Shown here in pieces: positions 5,879 through 9,197 of a stretch of 9,197 bases of DNA. Location of the stretch: contig CP070771.1 of assembly GCA_020345785.1 (NCBI GenBank), positions 4,863,339-4,872,535 of the forward strand. The letters are read 5' to 3'. This stretch comes from Desulfobacterales bacterium (GTDB taxonomy: Bacteria > Desulfobacterota > Desulfobacteria > Desulfobacterales > JAFDCJ01). A model generated the notes under the pieces. That model saw only the letters and a program-made list of their open reading frames with translations. It searched no databases and was not told the origin of the DNA. Both the position numbers and the translations under genes were made by a program. The first letter of the stretch is position 1. Each line of letters starts with the position of its first letter.

Positions 5879-8800
5879 ATGGTTAAACATAACTTGAAAT
5901 TGACAGCTGCCGCAGTGGCATTCGTTCTCGTCCTTACGGTGACCATCGGGGTATCCCTATCTCAGGAAAAAAGTCAGCTCCCGGCCGGGCAAAAACATTC
6001 CGATGCGGCCGTCGAGGCATCCGACAGTATTCGTCTCGATGAACTGAAGAGGTTTCGGACTGCTGCTGAAAATGCCGGCGATCTGTCAGAAGATGTTAAA
6101 AAAAACGTCCTGAGTTTTTTAGATAGAGCCATCCTCTTCCGGGAGAGAGAAGTCCAGTATCGACAGGATATCGAGGATGTCAGGCAGCAGGTTCGGACCG
6201 CACCCGAGCGTATCAAGGCCATCGAAAGCGAGCTGGACCAGCCCCTGTCGCCGCCGGAAAATGTTGCTGCGATCGCATCCAATATGAAATCCGATGAGCT
6301 CGAAGCGCAGCTGCGAAAGGTGGAAACGGAATTATCCGCGAAGACCGCAGACCTGAAAAGGCTGACGGACCAATTAAATGCGCTCAAGAACCAACCCGCT
6401 AAATTGCAGCAGGAAGTTGCTCGTCTGAAACAGCGTTTGCAGGATATTGCCGGCGAATTGGCGGCAGCCCCGCCGCAGGATGAACCCCCGCCGGTGGTAA
6501 AGGCCCGGCAGATTGCGTTGTTGGCAGAGCAGGCCAGAATCGAGACGGAAATTAATGCCATTGAAATCCGCCTCGCCAACCATGAAACGCTGACGGCCCT
6601 GCTCACTGCCGAAAGCGGCCTCACAGCCCGCCAGGTCGACCGGCAGGAGGCGCTGGTTAAAATCTGGCAGGCGGAAGTTCAGCAGGTTCGCGAACGTGAG
6701 GCCAAAAAAGAGCGGGTGGTGGCCGAAGAGGCCAAGAAACTGGCGGTGGCTTTGCCGCCGGTGCTGCAAAAGCAGTTTGATGTCAACATCGAGCTGGGTA
6801 AATTGCTGGAAAAGGCAATTGCCGAGGAAGCCGTGTTCGCCGAAAAACTGAAACTCAAGCAAGCCCAGTTAAAACAGATCGAAGAGGAATTCGCGCTTGC
6901 CCGGGAGCAGCTTCAATACCCCATGCAAACCGAAACCATCGGAATAGCCTTGCGTGAGCAGCGCCGGGGGTTGCCGAGCATAGAAAACTTTCGACGTGAT
7001 TCCAAACGGCGCCAGGTTCAAATGGGTGAAATCCGATCCATCCAGCTGGATCTGGACCGGCAATGGCGCGAGCTGGCAGAACTCGATCGGGCCGCTGCAT
7101 CCATCATGGAAAAACAGGATGTCTCTTTGGATACGGAAAGCGATCAGTTGAAAACCGAGCTTCTCCGTCTGCTGAGCGACCGGCGCGAATTATTGAAAAA
7201 ACTACAGGCCGGCTACCAGCGTATATTTAAAAAACTGCAGGCCCTTGAATTTATCGAGCAGCAAATTACTGTCACAGCCGAAGAGGAAGCCGAGTTCTTG
7301 GACGAGCATCTGTTGTGGATCCGCCACGCAAAAAGCCTCGGTGCTTCGGATTTAAAAAATTTTCCAGCCTCGGTGCGATGGATTTTAAATCCTGCCAGCT
7401 GGTGGCAGTTTGTTCAATACCTTGGGCAGTCCTTGATTCGCAACCCGATTGTGTGGGCTTTGGGGCTGCTGATTTCATCTGTGTTTATTGGTTTGAGGCG
7501 CCGGGCGCATTGGAAACTTGCGCAGGTTGCCCGCGGCGTCTCTTCAGTGAAAACCGATTCCTTCGTTTTGACGTTGCAGGCCCTGGCGCTCACCTGTCGA
7601 CCGGTCTTCGGCTGGCCGTTTCTCCTGATTTTTTGCGGCTGGCAGCTGCTTAAAATCCCTTCGATTTCGGACTTTACCCTGGCGATAAGTCACGGCCTGA
7701 TATTCGCGGGGCAGCTGCTGATCGGCGGCCTGTTTCTGTATGAGATTTGCTGGAAGGACGGGGTTGCCAAGGTGCATTTTAATTGGCCGGAAAGCGTGCG
7801 ACACACCCTGCGTCGCAGTCTGAAGTGGGTTTTGCTGCTGCTGGTGACACTGCATTTTATTATCGCCGCTGTTCAAACCAAAAACGAGCCTGTCCACGTG
7901 GATTCGCTGGGGCGTCTGGCCTTTATGACGCTCATGGCCGGTTTGGCCGCCTGGGCGGCTTACGCCCTGCGTTTTTCCGGTGAAATCGTAGCCATGCTGC
8001 TGCGCCGCCGCATGCAAGTGAGGCTGGCACGTCTGAGATTTATCTGGTATCCCCTGGCCGTGGGGATGCCGCTGGTGCTGGCGATTTTAGCCGGTATGGG
8101 CTACTACTCGGCTGTCTACATTTATATGCGTCTGGGTGAAACCATCGTGCTCATCCTCGGTCTGATCATCACAAAAGATCTGGTGCTGCGCTGGTTTTTT
8201 GTCACGCAGCGCCGCCTGGCGTTCGAGGAAATAGAGCGTAAAAAAGAAGCTCAGGCCGAAAAGCTTGAAAGAGAGGAATCAACCGGAGCTATTGAAGCTG
8301 AAGGGGTCGGCATTGAAGAGCCGGAGATAAATCTCGAGCTGATTTACGAGAAAAATCGAACGCTGCTGCGAACCCTGATCTTCTTTTCAGCGCTGATCGG
8401 ACTCTGGCTGATTTGGGCCGAAGTTTTACCGGCCCTCAATTTTTTGGAGGACGTCGAACTGTGGAGCTACAGCAGCGAGGTGGATGGTGTCACCAAAATG
8501 ATCCCGATCACCGTTGCCAATCTGATGGTCGCCGTCATTGTGGCCATCGTTACGGTGGTGGCCGCCAAAAATCTGCCGGCATTGCTGGAAACAATTTTGC
8601 TTAACTGGTTTCCGATGGATGCCGGTTCCCGCCATGCCGTTTCAACGGTATTTAATTACGCCATTTCCGCCTTGGGGATTGTGATCGTCTTTTCGACCAT
8701 CGGCATAAAATGGTCCAGCATCCAGTGGCTGATCGCCGCCCTGGGGGTTGGCCTGGGCTTTGGGCTGCAGGAGGTCGTTGCGAATTTTGTCTGTGGTCTT

Positions 8801-9197
8801 GTCGTTCTTTTTGAACGGCCCTTTCGAATCGGCGATACGGTGACCATCGGGGATATTTCCGGGACCGTCACCCGCATTAAAATCCGGGCCACCACCGTCG
8901 TTGATTGGGACCGCAAAGAGCTCATCGTGCCCAACAAGGAATTTATCACCGGCAGACTGATCAACTGGTCCCTATCGGACAACATTATCCGTATAAAAAT
9001 TCCCATCGGCATTGCTTACGGTTCAGATACGGATCTGGCCGAAGAATTGATGCTCAAGACGGCCAAAGCCAACTCGCTGGTTCTCTCCAGCCCGGAACCG
9101 CAGGCTGTCTTTCTCGGCTTCGGAGACAACAGCCTCAATTTCGAATTGCGGGTTTTTATCAACGGCATCAATGACTGGATCCCCATGCTGCACAAAC
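5879..9197 (+). CDS. MscK/MscM-type large mechanosensitive ion channel, 3' partial
   Basis: The frame is open from the ATG at 5879 to the right edge (1106 complete codons, no stop), so the 3' end is missing. Residues 1-29 look like a signal peptide. Residues about 45-500 form a long, charged, helical region rich in E, K, Q, R and A with coiled-coil character, matching the periplasmic porin-like domain of the KefA/MscK group. About eleven membrane helices follow, roughly at 522-542, 571-595, 601-625, 648-667, 680-704, 721-750, 754-775, 827-850, 874-900, 926-945 and the pore-lining 950-978. The last shows the Gly/Ala-rich packing GVGLGFGLQEVVANF (956-970) and leads into ERPFRIGD (979-986), the start of the MscS beta domain, with VPNKEF at 1017-1022. 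Such channels open under membrane tension to release solutes on osmotic downshock. E. coli MscK (1120 aa) and MscM (1107 aa) share this architecture; I cannot tell which is closer. A charged cytosolic loop at about 783-820 (KKEAQAEKLEREE) lies between helices 7 and 8. The gene probably lacks only the final few dozen codons. Confidence 0.93.
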   Translation, partial: MVKHNLKLTAAAVAFVLVLTVTIGVSLSQEKSQLPAGQKHSDAAVEASDSIRLDELKRFRTAAENAGDLSEDVKKNVLSFLDRAILFREREVQYRQDIEDVRQQVRTAPERIKAIESELDQPLSPPENVAAIASNMKSDELEAQLRKVETELSAKTADLKRLTDQLNALKNQPAKLQQEVARLKQRLQDIAGELAAAPPQDEPPPVVKARQIALLAEQARIETEINAIEIRLANHETLTALLTAESGLTARQVDRQEALVKIWQAEVQQVREREAKKERVVAEEAKKLAVALPPVLQKQFDVNIELGKLLEKAIAEEAVFAEKLKLKQAQLKQIEEEFALAREQLQYPMQTETIGIALREQRRGLPSIENFRRDSKRRQVQMGEIRSIQLDLDRQWRELAELDRAAASIMEKQDVSLDTESDQLKTELLRLLSDRRELLKKLQAGYQRIFKKLQALEFIEQQITVTAEEEAEFLDEHLLWIRHAKSLGASDLKNFPASVRWILNPASWWQFVQYLGQSLIRNPIVWALGLLISSVFIGLRRRAHWKLAQVARGVSSVKTDSFVLTLQALALTCRPVFGWPFLLIFCGWQLLKIPSISDFTLAISHGLIFAGQLLIGGLFLYEICWKDGVAKVHFNWPESVRHTLRRSLKWVLLLLVTLHFIIAAVQTKNEPVHVDSLGRLAFMTLMAGLAAWAAYALRFSGEIVAMLLRRRMQVRLARLRFIWYPLAVGMPLVLAILAGMGYYSAVYIYMRLGETIVLILGLIITKDLVLRWFFVTQRRLAFEEIERKKEAQAEKLEREESTGAIEAEGVGIEEPEINLELIYEKNRTLLRTLIFFSALIGLWLIWAEVLPALNFLEDVELWSYSSEVDGVTKMIPITVANLMVAVIVAIVTVVAAKNLPALLETILLNWFPMDAGSRHAVSTVFNYAISALGIVIVFSTIGIKWSSIQWLIAALGVGLGFGLQEVVANFVCGLVVLFERPFRIGDTVTIGDISGTVTRIKIRATTVVDWDRKELIVPNKEFITGRLINWSLSDNIIRIKIPIGIAYGSDTDLAEELMLKTAKANSLVLSSPEPQAVFLGFGDNSLNFELRVFINGINDWIPMLHK

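Noticed and set aside
5974..6862. Long minus-strand open frames in the channel gene
   Set aside because: They are shadows of the plus-strand frame, which encodes a signal peptide, coiled coil and MscS domain; the minus frames have Ser/Arg- or Gln/Phe-rich compositions without motifs.

Overview
The window looks like chromosomal DNA of a Gram-negative bacterium, most likely a deltaproteobacterium/Desulfobacterota of the Desulfobacterales type. This is inferred from the gene order tilS-ftsH-folP, from a TolB-like regulator N-terminal domain of a kind common in that group, from an envelope-spanning MscK-type channel with a signal peptide and periplasmic coiled coil, and from moderate GC with AT-rich, repeat-laden spacers. 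No mobile element, CRISPR array, rRNA or tRNA was seen.

Layout. Positions 1-321 are a non-coding spacer filled with degenerate tandem repeats. Positions 322-1767 (+) are tilS (tRNA-Ile lysidine synthetase). Positions 1768-2041 are a second spacer, with a long run of 7-bp-period repeats and a 14-bp inverted repeat. Positions 2042-3904 (+) are ftsH (membrane AAA+ zinc protease; TTG start with a strong Shine-Dalgarno). Positions 3909-4793 (+) are folP (dihydropteroate synthase), 4 bp after ftsH and probably cotranscribed with it. Positions about 4861-5657 hold three gene fragments abutting each other: the C-terminal Fis-type helix-turn-helix of a sigma54-type activator (-), the C-terminus of a calcineurin-like metallophosphoesterase (+), and the N-terminal part of a TolB-like regulator (-). 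Positions 5658-5878 are a regulatory-looking spacer with direct repeats, a 12-bp palindrome and another heptamer array. From 5879 to the right edge runs a large MscS-superfamily channel of the MscK/MscM architecture (at least 1106 aa, 3' end outside the window).

How the genes work together. tilS (decoding fidelity), ftsH (membrane protein quality control) and folP (folate synthesis) are housekeeping genes often clustered in proteobacteria. In many relatives folP is followed by diadenylate cyclase, ybbR-like and glmM genes. Here the cluster stops at folP and runs into gene debris, so a rearrangement probably happened at this point. The mechanosensitive channel is a separate transcription unit.

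The least conventional signal is the spacers themselves. All three main spacers contain arrays with a strict 7-bp period but different unit sequences (CTTCGNN, CATTCGT, AATATTC/GAATATT, NCGGAAG), often close upstream of a start codon. In front of the channel gene the array itself supplies the ribosome binding site. This, plus the three-way junction of gene remnants, is what I would look at again. I did not find a convincing new multi-gene system.
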